NCBI GenBank assembly: GCA_021819125.1
Contig: JAKARW010000003.1
Span: forward strand, 1-32,728
Reading direction: 5' to 3'
Origin: Pseudomonadota bacterium
Lineage (GTDB): Bacteria > Pseudomonadota > Gammaproteobacteria > Acidiferrobacterales > Acidiferrobacteraceae
DNA length: 32,728 nucleotides
The position numbers and the translations under genes were made by a program. Of this stretch, positions 31,336-32,728 are shown in pieces; positions within the stretch are counted from its first letter, which is position 1, and every line of letters begins with the position of its first letter. Under the pieces are notes generated by a model. That model was given only the letters and a program-made list of their open reading frames with translations. It was not told the origin of the DNA and searched no databases.

Positions 31336-32063
31336 CCCGGCTGCAGACCGCGGTGATCCGCGCCTACAGCAGTCGTTGGACGGCGATGCTCATCGCCTTT
31401 GAGCTGATAGGCGCGGTTTTGGTCGGACGCCATGCGCGCACCACGAGCCTCTGGCCGCTTATCCTATGGTTTGGGTGTGCGCCTCTCATCCGTTATTTGT
31501 ATCTCCAGAAGCTGCATAATGCCGCGCCCGTCGTATGGCGTGACCTGGCGGGCCGGGCGTACGGTGTCACGGTTTGGCTCGTGTTGGCCGGTGCTGCCAT
31601 CGCCTTGCCGCTTGCCGGACTCGTCTGGATGGCGGGCCATCTTTCCGAGCTGCTCGTCTTCTCGGGTCGCTTGGCCGGATATGCAGGGGTCGTGACCGGG
31701 ATCGGGCTGCTTGCGGCGGGGCTGGTTACGGCCACCGGTGCGGCGTTTTTATGGGGCGGGCTGTTGACCATCGCGTATGCCCAGGCGGTGGTGGATCCGG
31801 CGCGCCGGATTCGCGGGGTCGTGGTCCAGGGGGCTCTGTGCGTATGGCGGCGCGCCCCGCTTGTGGTCGGCATAAGTTCCATCCAGGGACTGCTGGTAGC
31901 GGGCGCGGTCGGCGCTCAGCTCGTCAAATCAAGCGGTAGGGTATTCGTGCCCATGGTATGGCCGGCGGTATTTTTCGCACCCGTGGCGCTCGCGTTTCTG
32001 CTGGCGCTGACCGAATTGAAGACGCGCGGGCCTGCGCCGTGGGCGTCACGGGCGCCCCTATGA
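31332..32063 (+). CDS. Unrecognised multi-span membrane protein
   Basis: This 243-residue protein has about six hydrophobic segments (roughly 18-40, 42-62, 80-110, 118-160 as two, 180-205, 213-235) and positively charged short loops. I do not recognise a family. ATG 31332 overlaps the kdsB stop (ATGA) and is preferred; ATG 31320 in the same frame would add four residues. Its own stop overlaps the next gene by four bases, so it is firmly within the kdsB-PTP transcript. In Pseudomonas-like genomes no such protein lies at this place. A membrane role in envelope synthesis is a guess from context. Confidence 0.75.
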   Translation: MTRLQTAVIRAYSSRWTAMLIAFELIGAVLVGRHARTTSLWPLILWFGCAPLIRYLYLQKLHNAAPVVWRDLAGRAYGVTVWLVLAGAAIALPLAGLVWMAGHLSELLVFSGRLAGYAGVVTGIGLLAAGLVTATGAAFLWGGLLTIAYAQAVVDPARRIRGVVVQGALCVWRRAPLVVGISSIQGLLVAGAVGAQLVKSSGRVFVPMVWPAVFFAPVALAFLLALTELKTRGPAPWASRAPL

Positions 32064-32536
32064 TCCGCGTCTTGTTCGTATGTCTCGGCAACATCTGCCG
32101 ATCGCCCATGGCCGAGGGTCTGTTCCGTGAGCTCGTGACCCGCAAGGGGCTGCACGAGGTGATCGATATCGATTCCGCGGGCACCCACGGCTATCATATC
32201 GGGCAAGCCCCCGATGAGCGCGCCTGCCGGACCATGGTTGGCCACGGCATCGACATAGCAGGGCTCGCGGGGCGTCAGGTCACCCCGGCGGATCTGCGCC
32301 ATTTCGATTACGTGCTGGCCATGGACCGCGACAATCTGGCCCATCTCGAAGCCCTTTGCGGGGGACCGCGGCCCTCGATACGACTGTTTCTGGATTTCGC
32401 GCGCGACACGCAGACCCGCGAGGTCCCCGACCCGTACTATGGGGGGCCCGAGGGATTTGAGCGGGTGTATGCGCTTCTCGAGGAGGCGGCGCAGGGCCTG
32501 CTTGAAGACATTGAAGGGCGGCTGTCTCGTCCCTGA
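32060..32536 (+). CDS. Low-molecular-weight protein tyrosine phosphatase
   Basis: This 158-residue phosphatase has the catalytic P-loop VCLGNICRSPMAEG with nucleophile Cys8 and Arg14, and the general acid Asp in the C-terminal VPDPYYGG loop. DSAGTHGYHIG and YVLAMDRDNL are further family motifs. In bacteria such enzymes often act on tyrosine kinases of polysaccharide export; no such kinase is in view. ATG 32060 overlaps the membrane protein stop (ATGA). The same gene follows kdsB in Pseudomonas, where murB comes next; here no murB follows. Confidence 0.93.
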   Translation: MIRVLFVCLGNICRSPMAEGLFRELVTRKGLHEVIDIDSAGTHGYHIGQAPDERACRTMVGHGIDIAGLAGRQVTPADLRHFDYVLAMDRDNLAHLEALCGGPRPSIRLFLDFARDTQTREVPDPYYGGPEGFERVYALLEEAAQGLLEDIEGRLSRP

Positions 32537-32654
32537 CGGATCGGATCCCTTGGCGACGGGGCGGCCGTCGCGTCCGGCCCCTTATCTGCGGCCATCCGCC
32601 GTCATGGCCGATATCCCGCAAAAGCGGTTTCTGACCGGGGGCGCCGGCGACACG

Positions 32655-32679
32655 CCCACCGGTGTTGGCCGGTGGGTTT
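32655..32679 (+). terminator. Intrinsic terminator-like hairpin after the PTP gene
   Basis: CCCACCGG (32655-32662) and CCGGTGGG (32669-32676) form a perfect GC-rich eight-base-pair stem around TGTTGG, followed directly by TTT. The T-run is short but the position, about 120 bases after the last gene of the block, suits a transcription end. It also lies between this block and a probable converging gene. Confidence 0.65.
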
Positions 32680-32687
32680 GAACAAAG

Positions 32688-32728
32688 TCACTCGTTGCCT
32701 GGCGTCTCTTGCCGCTCGGTCTCGCGCA
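32688..32728 (-). CDS. Partial C-terminal end of a minus-strand gene, possibly rne
   Basis: From the right edge, the minus strand has an open frame of 12 codons (RETERQETPGNE) ending in TGA at 32690-32688. The hydrophilic, Glu/Arg-rich ending and the Pseudomonas-like order, in which ribonuclease E faces the kdsB-PTP genes, make this a candidate for the end of rne. The visible part is too short for a family call. Confidence 0.3.
   Translation of the reverse strand, partial: RETERQETPGNE

Overview
The window is about 63% GC chromosomal DNA from a gammaproteobacterium. The gene order on the right (lolC-lolD, exbB-exbD, msbA, lpxK, ycaR, kdsB, low-molecular-weight PTP) follows the lipid A neighbourhood of Pseudomonas-like genomes. 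On the left is a cytoplasmic sulfite-oxidising molybdoenzyme (soeABC). Together with ornithine-lipid genes this suggests a sulfur-oxidising chemolithotroph, possibly an acidophile such as Acidiferrobacter; that assignment is inference, because the window holds no 16S rRNA gene. I see no mobile element, phage or CRISPR array. The region reads as dense, mostly core chromosome.

Left part (1-10140): a tRNA-Pro(GGG) with its own promoter, then an ABC-F ATPase gene. Converging on that gene is a minus-strand run of seven genes, soeA-soeB-soeC-moaC-moaA-moaD-moaE, which pairs a sulfite dehydrogenase with the early molybdopterin synthesis steps. A fumarylacetoacetate-hydrolase-family gene diverges from soeA across a short, palindrome-rich gap.

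Middle part (10134-15689): a SAM methyltransferase gene diverges from an XRE/MmyB-type regulator whose 5' end looks frameshifted in a run of six T. An ArsR-like regulator with a histone-like basic tail follows. Next is the longest gene-free stretch (12223-12613), then cysQ, a small DUF2892 membrane protein gene and an OmpR/EnvZ-type two-component pair.

Minus-strand run 15957-21358: dapC-dapD-dapE (succinylase branch of lysine and diaminopimelate synthesis), a double-FHA protein gene, and olsB-olsA (ornithine lipid synthesis). The ompR-envZ pair lies downstream on the same strand.

Right part (21408-32728): an EamA transporter gene, yggS, and a long plus-strand envelope block. This holds a DUF721/DciA-like gene, a single LolC/E-type subunit gene with lolD, exbB-exbD, msbA, a divergent Kdo-transferase-like gene, lpxK, ycaR, kdsB, an unrecognised membrane protein gene and a protein tyrosine phosphatase gene. 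Most neighbours in this block overlap by 1-8 bases, implying translational coupling. The block supplies lipid A phosphorylation and flipping, CMP-Kdo and lipoprotein release. The most interesting points are the divergent Kdo-transferase-like protein between msbA and lpxK, the missing conventional start codon of moaA, the frameshifted regulator, and the soe-moa linkage.
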